A stretch of DNA of 64,000 nt from Phyllobacterium lublinensis (GCF_020164435.1 NZ_JAIUDQ010000003.1:289882-353881); one strand, 5' to 3'. Shown: positions 38,458 to 47,726, counted from the first letter of the stretch. Program-made: numbers and translations. Notes: generated by a model not told the origin, from the sequence alone.

Positions 38458-39301
38458 GCGCCGTGCTCCCAAGCGAGGGCGGTTCGCTGTTGCCCTGATG
38501 GCGACAGGCGCGCTCATCGCCAGCAATCCCGCGATTGCCGGCGGCACGACAGCCTTTCTCGTGACATTGGGGTTCATCTCCGCCAATGCGCTCTGGTATC
38601 AACCCCAGGGCCATGACGGTGTGTTTTTCCGCACCCGCCCCGACCTTGTTTTCAAGCCGATCAAGCAGGAGAATGGCCTGCCCGGCAGCTCGTCGCAGAA
38701 CAAGACCGCGGTGGATGCACCCATACGCAAGGTGAAGTCGGTGCCGGTGCCCAAGAGCCAGGATCCGATCGCTGCCGCGATCAATGGGGAACCGCTATTG
38801 GCTCCCGGCGGCGATCCTGAAGTGGCAAAGCTGCAGGAGAAACTGCTGGCGCTCGGATTCTACACCGGAACGGTTGACGGCATTTCGGGCAAAGGCACAC
38901 GTGCTGCCATCGACGCCTATCGCAAGGCGACGGCGGAGATGGGTATCGATATCGAACCGGCTGTCGACAATCCCGACGAGACCACGGCCAGTATTGCCGT
39001 TCCGGCGAAAAAGCCCGAACCGACCGAAGAAAAGGCCACGGTCCAAAAAATCTCTGCGAGTACTGAACAAGGCGCGGCAACTGATGCCGGGGCCAGGGGC
39101 GGGTTGTCGCCTGCGGAGATCGTGCGGATCCAGGCGGGCCTTCGGGCATTCGGCAATGACAAGGTCGAGATCGACGGCAAGATCGGCGCGTCCACGCAGG
39201 ACGCAGTCAGCGAATTCCAGAAGCTGTTCCGCCTGCCGGTAACCGGCGAACCCGACGAAAAGTTGCTCGCCAAGATGCAGGAAATAGGCCTCATCAACTG
39301 A
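38432..39301 (+). CDS. Peptidoglycan-binding (PGRP-1) domain protein
   Basis: 289 residues from the ATG at 38432, set by GGGGAGG and overlapping the upstream kinase. A basic N-terminus and a membrane/signal segment (FAVALMATGALIASNPAIAG, then TAFLVTLGFISANALW) precede two PG_binding_1 repeats: PEVAKLQEKLLALGFYTGTVDG with GKGTRAAIDAYRK (about 125-165), and a C-terminal one (IVRIQAGLRAFGNDKVEIDG, STQDAVSEFQ). It probably binds murein in the periplasm. Coupling to the kinase suggests a function at the cell envelope during division. Confidence 0.85.
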   Translation: MGKPVNRPKRRAPKRGRFAVALMATGALIASNPAIAGGTTAFLVTLGFISANALWYQPQGHDGVFFRTRPDLVFKPIKQENGLPGSSSQNKTAVDAPIRKVKSVPVPKSQDPIAAAINGEPLLAPGGDPEVAKLQEKLLALGFYTGTVDGISGKGTRAAIDAYRKATAEMGIDIEPAVDNPDETTASIAVPAKKPEPTEEKATVQKISASTEQGAATDAGARGGLSPAEIVRIQAGLRAFGNDKVEIDGKIGASTQDAVSEFQKLFRLPVTGEPDEKLLAKMQEIGLIN

Positions 39302-39305
39302 AATT

Positions 39306-39425
39306 TCGACCCATGATGGCCTGCAAAAGGCGTTTTTCTGTGCTCCGGTGCTCACGTACCCAATGTACGCTGCGCTCCGGTGCTCAAAAACCACCATTTT
39401 CGACTCGTCATGACCCGAAATTCGA
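39306..39425. repeat. Dispersed palindromic intergenic repeat, copy 3 (long form)
   Basis: The core at 39333-39393 has TTTTTCTGTGCTCCGGTGCTCACGTAC and GTACGCTGCGCTCCGGTGCTCAAAAACC halves. Outside the core, AAATTTCGACCCATGA on the left is answered by TCATGACCCGAAATT on the right, giving a long imperfect inverted repeat of about 120 bp. Same family as the copies near 20966 and 27185. Confidence 0.65.
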
Positions 39426-39443
39426 GCACAAGGGATTTTGCCG

Positions 39444-39791
39444 ATGCGTCTGACATCAGAGTTCTGGGTTGCCGCTCTGGTGCGGCGGGTGAATGGCGAT
39501 GGTGCGTTTGCGGCGCTCAGCCACAAGGGGGCGGCGGAAGCGGGCGCCATCTTCATCAAGTTTCGCAATACTGACGGCACTTACGACCTTTTCGGTCCAG
39601 CACCACAGATGGTCTATGATGAGACGAAACCCGATGAGCGCCAGTTCACGCTGCTGAAGACCGGCGTTGCCGAAATGGATATCAACGACGATCTAGATAA
39701 GCAGAAACGTTGGGACCGGGATCTTTGGATCGTCGAGATCGAAGATTTTCGCGGCGAGCGCACCGAACTGTTTCCTGTGGTAGCGGTCTAG
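39444..39791 (+). CDS. DUF1491 protein
   Basis: 115-residue cytoplasmic protein starting MRLTSEFWVAALVRRV, with EAGAIFIKFRN and a conserved acidic/Trp C-terminal region DRDLWIVEIEDFRGE. An AGGGA site precedes the ATG at 39444. The family is limited to alphaproteobacteria and usually lies beside the peptidoglycan-binding gene and kinase as here. Function is unknown. Confidence 0.82.
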   Translation: MRLTSEFWVAALVRRVNGDGAFAALSHKGAAEAGAIFIKFRNTDGTYDLFGPAPQMVYDETKPDERQFTLLKTGVAEMDINDDLDKQKRWDRDLWIVEIEDFRGERTELFPVVAV

Positions 39792-39842
39792 GCCGCGGCA
39801 GACCTTTGGGTCCGCGTTTAGTGTACTGAAAGCGTCGGAGCT

Positions 39843-40802
39843 TCAAGAAACCCTGCGTGAGCCGCTTTCGTAGTCAGCGGCCATCTCGCGCAGCTTTTGC
39901 CGCAACTTCTGTGAGTTCTCCGCGGTTTTCCAGCGTTCGACTGTCATCTGAGCTTTCTCATGATCGATCTGCCGGTAGGACTGCACGAAAAGGCGCAGGG
40001 AGTGCAGGTCCTTGTGAACGAGGCCAAAGAGGCCAGTCAAGATCAGGTGCGCCGCTTCGGAGGAAAGGCCGAGGGAGGCGAGGGCAATAGTCAGTTCCGC
40101 GTTGAGGCCATGGCCAATAATGCGCCTGGCGCTTTCAGGATCCAGTCCCAGCGCCTCGGCGAATGCTTCTTCGAATAATGTGGTCTGGTCGAGAAGCGCG
40201 GCATCAATCAGATGGTTGGCGAGTTGCTGATCGCTGGAGAGGCCGGCATTGCTTTCACGCATCAGGGCTTTCAGAGCCTCGCGGGTTTCGCGCAGGCGTG
40301 GCGATTCCGGCGCTGTTGGCGCGTGCGGCCTTGCTATGCCATCGCCATTGTCGAAATGTACCTGAATCTCCAGCGCCCGTTCGATCGCGGCATCGTTGAA
40401 GCTGTTGAGGACGTGTAGCAGTTCAGGATCGTCGATCCGCCGACGTGCGATGGCACGCGCATGGCTGATACCCTTATGGGTGATGATTTCGATGAGGTCC
40501 GCGGGCTGCAGAAGCGGTGAACGTAGGAGCAGCGGAGCCGAGATGTCCACATCTTCCTCGGCAAGAGCAAGAACAAGCCGCTTGGGCGCATGAGGCAGTT
40601 CAGACAGGGCTGCAGCGGCATGGCGGCGTACGCGCGGTGACGCGAGGGCAAGAAGGGGAACGGCGAGATCCTCCAGCTGCTGCGCATCACTCTTCGCCGG
40701 TCTCGCGACGCAGCAGAAAGCGGTGATGGATGCGGTCAGGAGATCGTCAGCCTTGCTGCCGCCATTGCGGTCTTCAAGCGCCCGAAACTCAGGATACTTC
40801 AC
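39843..40802 (-). CDS. DUF2336 helical-repeat protein
   Basis: 319 residues if begun at the GTG 40802, which has GGAG at proper spacing; a TTG at 40829 would lengthen it. The protein is all-helical, HEAT-like (VRRHAAAALSELPHAPKRLV, SHARAIARRRIDDPELLHVL), as in the alphaproteobacterial DUF2336 family. Some family members are stress or signalling proteins, but no role is settled. Confidence 0.8.
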   Translation of the reverse strand: MKYPEFRALEDRNGGSKADDLLTASITAFCCVARPAKSDAQQLEDLAVPLLALASPRVRRHAAAALSELPHAPKRLVLALAEEDVDISAPLLLRSPLLQPADLIEIITHKGISHARAIARRRIDDPELLHVLNSFNDAAIERALEIQVHFDNGDGIARPHAPTAPESPRLRETREALKALMRESNAGLSSDQQLANHLIDAALLDQTTLFEEAFAEALGLDPESARRIIGHGLNAELTIALASLGLSSEAAHLILTGLFGLVHKDLHSLRLFVQSYRQIDHEKAQMTVERWKTAENSQKLRQKLREMAADYESGSRRVS

Positions 40803-40974
40803 GAACACACTCCACTGGACGACGCACAACGCAGTTAAACAATGGCTAAAATTAGCCGCGAAGCGTTAGCAAGCCGTTAACCATCGGCATGTCTAATGAA
40901 ATTATGGCGCAAATCATGCGCGCGTATGCATCGGAGTAACTGAGGAGAGCAACACACAACACGGATGGGCCAAA

Positions 40975-41166
40975 ATGGGCTTTGTCATCGCATTTCCTGC
41001 CGGCACAACAAAACGCCGCTCCAACACAAATACGAAAAGCTCGGCAACAGCCGAGATCACGATTTTCCCCGGTGTACGCTATGAGCGCTACACACCCGAA
41101 GCGCCAAGGCACACCAAGCCAAAACCACCGCGCCGGTTCTTCGATTCCTTGCCGCAGCCGGGTTGA
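40975..41166 (+). CDS. Small conserved hypothetical protein
   Basis: 63 residues with MGFVIAFPAGTTKRRS and EITIFPGVRYER, a short motif I associate with small rhizobial proteins. It is Pro/Lys-rich at the C-terminus. No membrane segment. It sits alone between a minus-strand gene and the YciI gene. Confidence 0.5.
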   Translation: MGFVIAFPAGTTKRRSNTNTKSSATAEITIFPGVRYERYTPEAPRHTKPKPPRRFFDSLPQPG

Positions 41167-41224
41167 GAATTCTCGCCATAGTCACAACATATAGGCATGG
41201 ATTCTCACATCAGGAGCGAAGCTG

Positions 41225-41512
41225 ATGTTCATCGTTTCCTTGACCTATGTTGTCCCGCTGGAGGATATCGATGCGGGCATGCCCGCCCATGTCGCGTTCC
41301 TCGAAAAGCACTACGCCACCGGCACGTTTCTCGCATCGGGCGTCAAGGTTCCACGAGTCGGTGGCGTGATCCTCGCAAGGGCACCAAGCGAGGACGCCCT
41401 CAGCGAAATATTGGCGCAAGATCCGTTTCACCAGAAGAAGATGGCCTATTACGACGTGCATCAGTTTACGCCCTCGCGGACGCAGAAGGGCCTGGAAGCG
41501 CTGCTCGAATAG
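41225..41512 (+). CDS. YciI-family protein
   Basis: 95-residue protein with a ferredoxin-like fold. It contains the YCII pattern: FIVSLTYVVPLEDIDAGMPAHVAFLEKHYATGTFLASG, with the His in PAHVAFL likely part of the putative active site, and DPFHQKKMAYYDVHQF near the end. AGGAGCGAAGC precedes the ATG. Family members include dechlorination-related and stress proteins; the exact role is unknown. Confidence 0.85.
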   Translation: MFIVSLTYVVPLEDIDAGMPAHVAFLEKHYATGTFLASGVKVPRVGGVILARAPSEDALSEILAQDPFHQKKMAYYDVHQFTPSRTQKGLEALLE

Positions 41513-41513
41513 C

Positions 41514-42059
41514 TCAAAGCAGTGGCGTGCAGCTGGTGCTCTTCAGGAATGAATCGACCTGCAGTTTCCACGAGTCATCGGGTACAAAGCTGCGCACGAC
41601 CACGAATCCCTCTTCAATTTCCGCTTCGATCAACACTGAATTCTCTGCTGCGGCAGGTTTGGTCTTGTTGAGCTCGATCATCTGCAGGGGGGTGGCTACG
41701 ACGAGATCGAGCTGGTCGGCAATCGCTGTCCTGTCATTGATCGAATAGATGTTTTCGCCCTGGCGGGTATAGATCGAAATCGACCAGTAGGGGGTCGTGC
41801 CGACGCCGGTGATGTGGGCCGGCAAGTCGGTTATGTCGAAGCGGCATGCTGCAGCCTGAAACAACGGATCGAGGGCGAGGGGCCGCGTTCCCGGCGCGCC
41901 CTCGCGCGCGACCGGATGAAACTGCCAGGCGTTGCCATAGGCGGATATGCGCGACCAGGCGTTGCGGTCGGAATAATAGGGTACCAGCAGCACCACCGCG
42001 ATATGGACAAGGCCGGCACCGACGAGACCGAAGAGCAGGGCGCGAGCCAGTTTACCCAT
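41514..42059 (-). CDS. DUF1254-type membrane-anchored protein
   Basis: 181 residues. An N-terminal membrane helix (ARALLFGLVGAGLVHIAVVLL) is followed by a periplasmic domain with the PYWSISIYTRQGENIYSINDR segment. It overlaps the upstream DUF1214 gene by 8 bp; DUF1254 and DUF1214 proteins are commonly paired. Function is unknown, possibly related to the sugar- or lipid-processing roles proposed for larger family members. Confidence 0.75.
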   Translation of the reverse strand: MGKLARALLFGLVGAGLVHIAVVLLVPYYSDRNAWSRISAYGNAWQFHPVAREGAPGTRPLALDPLFQAAACRFDITDLPAHITGVGTTPYWSISIYTRQGENIYSINDRTAIADQLDLVVATPLQMIELNKTKPAAAENSVLIEAEIEEGFVVVRSFVPDDSWKLQVDSFLKSTSCTPLL

Positions 42060-42636
42060 CGCAGCTGATCCTCGTAACGGTCGGAAAAGTCATGTCGACG
42101 AGACCGGAATTACTGCCGACGGGCGTGTCATAGAGCGTCATGACCAGCACCATGCGCCCGTTACCGGTGGTTGCGAGCCAGTTGCCGGGCCGAGCCTTGG
42201 GCGAAACATTGACGATGAACGCTCCATCCTCCTTGCGTAGTATCTGCCGCGAGTGCATTGCCGGCAGCCGTTCCATCCCTGGCGAAAGGGCAGTCAAGGA
42301 CCGATCGGCGGCATAGAGCGTCCAGAAGCGCGAATTCGGACTGTTGCCCTCGACCTTGTATGAGCACTGCCGGTCAAGTGCCTCACCGCGGTCATCATTG
42401 TAGGCGTAGAAGGCAAGACCCTCGGTGCTGCCGAGCGGGAAGGCGCCCTCGCGCGCAGCGCGTGCCTTCGCATAGGGGTCGGAATATGGCGTGCCGGCCT
42501 CCGGATGGGCGGTCCACTGGCCGATACTGAGGGCGCCAAAACCATCGAAACGGCTCACCGCATACCATGCGCTCAGCGTCCCTCCGCCGAAGGCAATTAT
42601 GAGCGCAATCAGGGCGAGGAAGACATTTCGAAGCAT
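42052..42636 (-). CDS. DUF1214 membrane-anchored protein
   Basis: 194 residues. An N-terminal membrane helix (FLALIALIIAFGGGTLSAWYAV) precedes a DUF1214 domain: YDDRGEALDRQCSYKVEG-like region, SRFWTLYAADR, and the C-terminal NWLATTGNGRMVLVMTLYD. It is the first gene of a coupled pair with the DUF1254-type gene. Probably periplasmic face of the inner membrane. Confidence 0.8.
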   Translation of the reverse strand: MLRNVFLALIALIIAFGGGTLSAWYAVSRFDGFGALSIGQWTAHPEAGTPYSDPYAKARAAREGAFPLGSTEGLAFYAYNDDRGEALDRQCSYKVEGNSPNSRFWTLYAADRSLTALSPGMERLPAMHSRQILRKEDGAFIVNVSPKARPGNWLATTGNGRMVLVMTLYDTPVGSNSGLVDMTFPTVTRISCDG

Positions 42637-42672
42637 GGAACGATGACTACACGGGAGAGATCATGCACGCAA

Positions 42673-44826
42673 TCAAAGCGCGGAGACTTTTGCCGGGAGG
42701 ACCGGCGGCTTCAGCCGTGGCGCGGCTTTCAACGCCTGGCCGATCTCGCGGACGGCAGCCGCGGTAGCGTTGGAGAGAACACGCGGGCGTTCCTCGGCCT
42801 TCAACGCGTCGGTATCCTCTTCGATCGCTTCGGTCTCGGCCGCAGCAACTTTCTCCTGCTTGGGCAGGGTCGGGTCGATACCGGGAATGGCCTTCAGATC
42901 GATGTTCTGATGCGCGTAATTCATCAGCCGCTGCCAGGTCATTGCCGGAAGGATGCCGCCTGTGAGTTCCTTGGTCGGCGTGAAGTTGTCATTGCCGAAC
43001 CAGACAGCTGCCGTATAGTTGCCGGTAAAACCGCAGAACCAGGCATCACGGTAGCTTTGCGTCGTACCGGTCTTGCCCGCTGCGCGGGTCATTGGCAGGG
43101 CCGCCCGTCGGCCTGTACCCCATTCCGGCACCTGCGCCAGCATGAAGTTCATATTGTTGGCCGCCGTCTCCGACAGTACCCGGTGTGGCTTGGCACCATC
43201 CTTCTTCCAGTCCCACAGCACGTCGCCGTTCTGGCTCAGGATCTGGGTGAAGGGGTGGCGCATCCCGGCAATGCCGCCGGTGGCGAAAACATTATAGCCG
43301 GTCGCCTGGTCCATGACCGTCATGCCCGAGGTTCCGAGCACCATGGTCTTGTGCGAGCTGATCGGTGATTCAACGCCAAAGGCCTTGGTCAGGGCCACGA
43401 TCGGCGCCGTGGTGAGGTAATCCTTGGCGAGGCGCACCGGCACGGTATTGATGGATTTCACCAGTGCAGTGGTCAGGTCGATCTTGCCCAGATACTGGCG
43501 GGAATAATTCTGGGGTGACCAGTTGCCCCAGGAGACCGCGCCGCCCGAGACCAGGGTCTTCGGGGTGAGCCCCTTTTCCATGGCAGCGGCATAAACATAG
43601 GGCTTGAAGGACGAACCCGCCTGGCGAAGGGCTGCCGTGGCGCGGTTGAACTGGCTTTCGCCATAATCGCGCCCGCCTACGATGGCCCGGACGGCGCCGT
43701 TGTTTTCCAGGACGACGATGGCGGCCTGCGTCACGTTATATTCCTTGCCGAACTGGCGAAGGTGGAATTCAGCAGACTCCTCAGCCGCCTTCTGGATGCC
43801 GGTATCGAGTGTCGTGCGAACCACGAGCGTATGGGTCGGCATTTTCTGGGCGACCTTGCGTACTTCATCGAATGTCCAGTCGAGGAAGTAATCGGGACTT
43901 TCGGAGCGGCCGCGATCGACGACAGTGGCTGGATTGCGTCGTGCGCCGACAACCTGTCCCTCGGTCATCAACCCGCCCTGGACCAGATTGCTGAGCACCA
44001 CGTTGGCGCGGGCGCGGGCGGCTGGCAGGTTTACATGTGGAGCATACTTGGCGGGTGCCTTGAACAGGCCTGCCAGCATGGCCGCTTCGGCAAGGTTGAC
44101 GTCCTTGACGCTCTTGCCGAAGTAGAACTGCGAGGCAGCGGCGATGCCGAAGGTGCCGCCGCCCATATAGGCGCGGTCGAGGTATGTCTGCAGGATTTCC
44201 TTCTTGGTCAGGTTGGATTCGAGCCAGACCGCAAGAAACGCTTCCTTGATCTTGCGGTCGATACTGCGCTCATTGGTGAGAAACAGGTTCTTCGCCAGCT
44301 GCTGGGTTATCGTGGAGCCGCCCTGGACCACCGAATTGGCACGCAGGTTTTCGGTCATGGCGCGTGAAAGGCCAAGAAAATCAATGCCGAAATGGTCGAA
44401 GAAACGGCGATCTTCGGTGGCAAGGACGGCCTTGATGACATGGTCCGGCAGCTCGTCGATAGGCACGGCATTGCGATGCAGGATGCCGCGCTGGCCGATC
44501 TCGTTGCCATAGCGATCAAGGAAGGTCACGGCGAAGTCGTCGCGCGTGCGCCAGTTCTTCTCCGTCTCGTGAAAGGCAGGGATTGCCAGCGTCAGCATGA
44601 CCACCGAGCCGGCTGTGCCCCAGGTAAATGCCTCGCCAAGAACCTCGAAGATTGCACGCCGCCAGCCACTTACATGGAAACGGCGGAAAAAGATGGTTGT
44701 ATCTTCCCAGAATTCCGCCAGGCGAAAGCGCATTTCGTACAAGGTTGAATCGATCCAGGCATCAAGCCCAAGCAGCGGCGAGACCTTGAATCGCTTTCGT
44801 TCCTTGCCTGGCCTGGGCTCTTCCAT
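42673..44826 (-). CDS. Bifunctional class A penicillin-binding protein (PBP1A family)
   Basis: 717-residue inner-membrane enzyme that polymerises and crosslinks peptidoglycan. After a cytoplasmic N-terminus and one membrane helix (SVVMLTLAIPAF), the GT51 domain has Glu138 in ATEDRRFFDHFG and the GGSTITQQLAKNLFL motif. The transpeptidase domain has Ser405/Lys408 (AGSSFKPY), SIN at 458-460 and KTGTT at 585-589. The ATG at 44826 gives MEEPRPGKERKRF; an in-frame ATG at 44889 is an alternative. The C-terminal tail is low-complexity. Confidence 0.94.
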   Translation of the reverse strand: MEEPRPGKERKRFKVSPLLGLDAWIDSTLYEMRFRLAEFWEDTTIFFRRFHVSGWRRAIFEVLGEAFTWGTAGSVVMLTLAIPAFHETEKNWRTRDDFAVTFLDRYGNEIGQRGILHRNAVPIDELPDHVIKAVLATEDRRFFDHFGIDFLGLSRAMTENLRANSVVQGGSTITQQLAKNLFLTNERSIDRKIKEAFLAVWLESNLTKKEILQTYLDRAYMGGGTFGIAAASQFYFGKSVKDVNLAEAAMLAGLFKAPAKYAPHVNLPAARARANVVLSNLVQGGLMTEGQVVGARRNPATVVDRGRSESPDYFLDWTFDEVRKVAQKMPTHTLVVRTTLDTGIQKAAEESAEFHLRQFGKEYNVTQAAIVVLENNGAVRAIVGGRDYGESQFNRATAALRQAGSSFKPYVYAAAMEKGLTPKTLVSGGAVSWGNWSPQNYSRQYLGKIDLTTALVKSINTVPVRLAKDYLTTAPIVALTKAFGVESPISSHKTMVLGTSGMTVMDQATGYNVFATGGIAGMRHPFTQILSQNGDVLWDWKKDGAKPHRVLSETAANNMNFMLAQVPEWGTGRRAALPMTRAAGKTGTTQSYRDAWFCGFTGNYTAAVWFGNDNFTPTKELTGGILPAMTWQRLMNYAHQNIDLKAIPGIDPTLPKQEKVAAAETEAIEEDTDALKAEERPRVLSNATAAAVREIGQALKAAPRLKPPVLPAKVSAL

Positions 44827-45090
44827 CGGTTTTCTTGCCTGCCCTGTGCTCAGCCATACCTTGAAGGCATATGGTGTAGCGGATATCACTTAACAGCTTC
44901 TTGAGGCGGCTGCTTAAGGATCAATATGGTCATTTCATCCCGCAAAAAGAATACCGCCTTTATGATTAGAGCCACAAGGGTCGGTGCTTCCGATATGAAT
45001 TTTGATGGACGACTGTTGCCGAAAAGTTTCCCCTTGCAATCGCTCGGCTGCAGTGGATTGGTGTGATTTTGTCCGTTTAGGAGCAAAAGC

Positions 45091-45723
45091 ATGTCCGTAG
45101 AACATTGGCTGGCATTCGTGGCGGCTTCGGCCATTCTCCTGGCAATACCCGGGCCGACGATCCTGCTCGTCATTTCCTATGCGCTTGGTCATGGACGGCG
45201 TTTTGCTGTGGCAACGGTTGCCGGCGTCGCCCTTGGCGATTTCACTGCAATGACGGCCTCAATGCTCGGCCTTGGTGCACTGCTCGCCGCATCCGCGACG
45301 ATCTTCACCTTGCTCAAATGGGTGGGTGCGGCCTATCTCATTTATCTCGGGATCAAGCTTTGGCGTGCTCCTGTCGCACGGCTGGACGGCGAGGGAGCCG
45401 CGGCTCAGGATGACAAGGCCATCCGCATATTTCTCCACGCCTATGTGGTGACCGCACTTAACCCGAAGAGCATCATCTTCTTCGTGGCGTTCCTTCCACA
45501 GTTCCTCGATACCTCACGCCCGATATTCGCACAGATGGTGATTTTCGAGACGACCTTCCTCGTCCTGGCGATGCTGAACGCTGGCATCTATGCCTTGATG
45601 GCTTCCATGGCACGGCAGACCATTCGCAAGCCAGGCGTGCAACGCATAGTCAACAGAACCGGTGGATCACTGATGATCGGCGCCGGGTTGCTGGCTCTTG
45701 GCTGGAAGAAGGCCGCGGCCTGA
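45091..45723 (+). CDS. LysE/RhtB-family amino acid exporter
   Basis: 210-residue inner-membrane exporter with about six membrane helices. The N-terminal signature AILLAIPGPTILLVISYALGHGRR and the LNPKSIIFFVAFLPQF motif are typical of RhtB/LysE. TTAGGAGC precedes the ATG. Substrate is unknown, probably an amino acid or derivative. Confidence 0.92.
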   Translation: MSVEHWLAFVAASAILLAIPGPTILLVISYALGHGRRFAVATVAGVALGDFTAMTASMLGLGALLAASATIFTLLKWVGAAYLIYLGIKLWRAPVARLDGEGAAAQDDKAIRIFLHAYVVTALNPKSIIFFVAFLPQFLDTSRPIFAQMVIFETTFLVLAMLNAGIYALMASMARQTIRKPGVQRIVNRTGGSLMIGAGLLALGWKKAAA

Positions 45724-45787
45724 TCATTGGAATAATTTCATTGATAGGAAAATAATCCTTGACTGCGTGACGGTGATCGGTTAGGTT

Positions 45788-46018
45788 TTGGTCATCGTCG
45801 GAAATGCGACTTCTCATCCAATTGATATAAAGGACGTCACTGCGGCACAGGATGAGTATGATGTTTATGCGCACACCTTGGCGAAGATGGTGCTCAAGCG
45901 CGAAACAACCGATCAGATGGTTTCTTATCTACTCGCCGTGGAGGCCGACAAAATGGGGCTTCGAACTGATCCAGTTCGAGCGAAGCGCGTCGTATCCAAA
46001 CTCTGTGAATTCATTTAG
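45788..46018 (+). CDS. Orphan small protein, unknown
   Basis: 76-codon frame from a TTG. The region VYAHTLAKMVLKRETTDQMV then LLAVEADKMGLRTDP and a C-terminal helix looks like a real compact helical protein, but no family is recognised. It is the first of two small genes between lysE and the gene transfer agent fragment, with lower GC than the surroundings. Confidence 0.45.
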   Translation: MVIVGNATSHPIDIKDVTAAQDEYDVYAHTLAKMVLKRETTDQMVSYLLAVEADKMGLRTDPVRAKRVVSKLCEFI

Positions 46019-46106
46019 CAAAAATGCTTAACAGTGGGACCGCAATGCATGCAACAAGGAACCGTCGGAGTACAAGCAGTGAAGGTACCCCCCCGAATTT
46101 CCAGAA

Positions 46107-46358
46107 ATGTGTCAATGGTTTAACCCCTTCATTCTTGAAGCATTTCCCGAGGTTGAGGACAGATTTGCTTTTGCGCTGAAACATATCAATGCTCAACAAC
46201 AGCAAGTGGTCAAAGCGTTCATCCTTGATGTGCTTGAGAACGTGCACGACTCCGATGAGCTCAACCGGATATGGCGCGCTGCAAAGTCGAATACTCTTTT
46301 CAGCAGCGACGATGGATTACGAGCCTTTTTACAGGAGATCGTCAGGCGTATTGGCTGA
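46107..46358 (+). CDS. Orphan small acidic helical protein, immunity-like
   Basis: 83 residues, MCQWFNPFILEAFPEVEDRF with further helices (VVKAFILDVLENVHDSDELNRIW) and a WRAAKSNTLFSSDDGLRAFLQ segment. The size and acidic helical make-up recall immunity proteins of polymorphic toxins, but no partner toxin is adjacent. It may be a relict of an exchanged cassette. Confidence 0.45.
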   Translation: MCQWFNPFILEAFPEVEDRFAFALKHINAQQQQVVKAFILDVLENVHDSDELNRIWRAAKSNTLFSSDDGLRAFLQEIVRRIG

Positions 46359-46450
46359 ATTGCGGATGGCGCTGTGAATCGCAATGCACTTGCGGCAGTG
46401 TCGTTTGGGTTCGAACCCTTATCAGAATTCACTGTTCGATGGCGCCTTGA

Positions 46451-47242
46451 GCGCATATCGACTTCAAGGACAGTCCATGGCTCAGTTGGCGATGGCCGTG
46501 CGCCGGCGCACGGCGCCTGCTCAACGACCAGGCTTTGAGCGTAAAGCTGTACCATGGGGAGCTGAAATCGATCTCGTCCCTCCAGATGCTCAATGGCGGC
46601 AATACCGCCCTCGTGGCCGCGCCGGGAGGTGGTTGGGAAATACTGCAATACTTGAACGCCGAGGAGACTGAGCCCGATCAATGGCGGTTGACCGGTTTGT
46701 TGCGGGGACAATGCGGAACGGAACAGGAGGCGCGCACGCCAGGTCAGGCGGGGGCGGCATTCATCCTGCTGGACGATGCCGTCGCGCCCGCCGAATTGAA
46801 AGCGTATGAAACCGGTCTGGAACTGACGTGGCGCGTCGGGGCGTCGGGAGAAGACTTTTCCGATCAGCATTTCAGCGTAACGACACGCGTCGGCGGTTTG
46901 CGCGCCCTGCAGCCGCTGGAGCCGGTCCATGTGAAATCGCAAACCGATTCAACTGGCGATATGCATGTTTCGTGGATACGGCGCGGACGAATCGATGCTG
47001 ACAACTGGCTGGCCCCCGATATCCCGTTAGGCGAGGACCGGGAGGCCTACCGCATCGAAATACGAAGGGATGGAGGGATGGTCCGGTCTGTCGATTGTGA
47101 CCAGACCAACTGGACGTACAGCGTCGCCGATCGACTGGCGGATTTTGGCGACGTGCAGGCTGAAATTGACTTCAGCGTTGCGATGATTTCGGCCGCTGTG
47201 GGGCCGGGACGAGCAACGCGTATCGCATTTCCTCTCAAATGA
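46451..47242 (+). pseudogene. 3' fragment of a gene transfer agent tail-fibre/host-specificity protein (gp15 type)
   Basis: The open frame from 46451 becomes convincing at about 46505 (GARRLLNDQALSVKLYHGEL) and runs to 47242. SLQMLNGGNTALVAAPGGGWEILQYLNAEE and WRLTGLLRGQCGTE match the C-terminal end of the long phage-tail protein of Rhodobacter-type gene transfer agents as found in Rhizobiales. A stop at 46448-46450 and unrelated sequence upstream show the front (over a thousand residues) is missing. Confidence 0.7.
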
Positions 47243-47276
47243 TTTTTCGACCAACGATTTAAGAAGGATTTTGACA

Positions 47277-47495
47277 ATGACGAATGCAAAAGCCTGGTTT
47301 CATTCCAAGACCGTATGGGCCTCGATTGTAACCATTCTGCTTTCATGTTCGAGCTTCTTCGACATAAGGCTCGACCCGGCAGATCAGGGCGCCTTGACGG
47401 ACACAATCGTGCAATTTCTGACTGCACTCAGCGGCATTGTTTCGCTTTTTGGTAGGATCAGTGCAACGACGCTCATTTCACGTAAAGAATTATAA
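47277..47495 (+). CDS. Gene transfer agent holin-like membrane protein
   Basis: 72 residues from the ATG at 47277 with AAGGA upstream. Two membrane helices, WASIVTILLSCSSFFDI and LTALSGIVSLFGRISA, with a loop DPADQGALTD between, resemble the small holins that follow gp15 in rhizobial gene transfer agents. With the fragment upstream, it is the surviving end of that cluster. Confidence 0.65.
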   Translation: MTNAKAWFHSKTVWASIVTILLSCSSFFDIRLDPADQGALTDTIVQFLTALSGIVSLFGRISATTLISRKEL

Positions 47496-47640
47496 TTATC
47501 ATTCCATTTTGAACGCACTCACATGCATGCAAAATTCACCAAAACTCACCACAGGCAAGATATTGTTTTCGCAAGACTATTGCCATTTGCCCTGCCATTG
47601 GCTATCACACTTTGGCAAACGCACGCATTTCGCATATTTT

Positions 47641-47684
47641 ACACCCCAGAGCGTGCCGGGGTGTTTTTGGAACGTCGGGGGTGT
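47641..47684. repeat. Left cluster of ACACCCC/GGGGTGT motifs
   Basis: ACACCCC at 47641, GGGGTGT at 47658 and 47678. The first pair forms a hairpin followed by TTTTT and could also end transcription of the holin gene. Same motif recurs at 51157-51321. Confidence 0.55.
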
Positions 47685-47726
47685 AATTTCGAACAAACGT
47701 TCTAGTTTCACATAAGAGGTTTTGAC

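Noticed and set aside
46407..46418. GGGTTCGAACCC, resembling a tRNA T-arm
   Set aside because: The flanking bases do not form a T-stem, acceptor stem or the rest of a tRNA; it is just a palindrome. A tRNA fragment at an integration site was considered but not supported.
47641..47670. Hairpin with T-run read only as a terminator of the holin gene
   Set aside because: It may act as one, but the same heptamer recurs at the other end of the element, so the motif was reported as a shared repeat instead.
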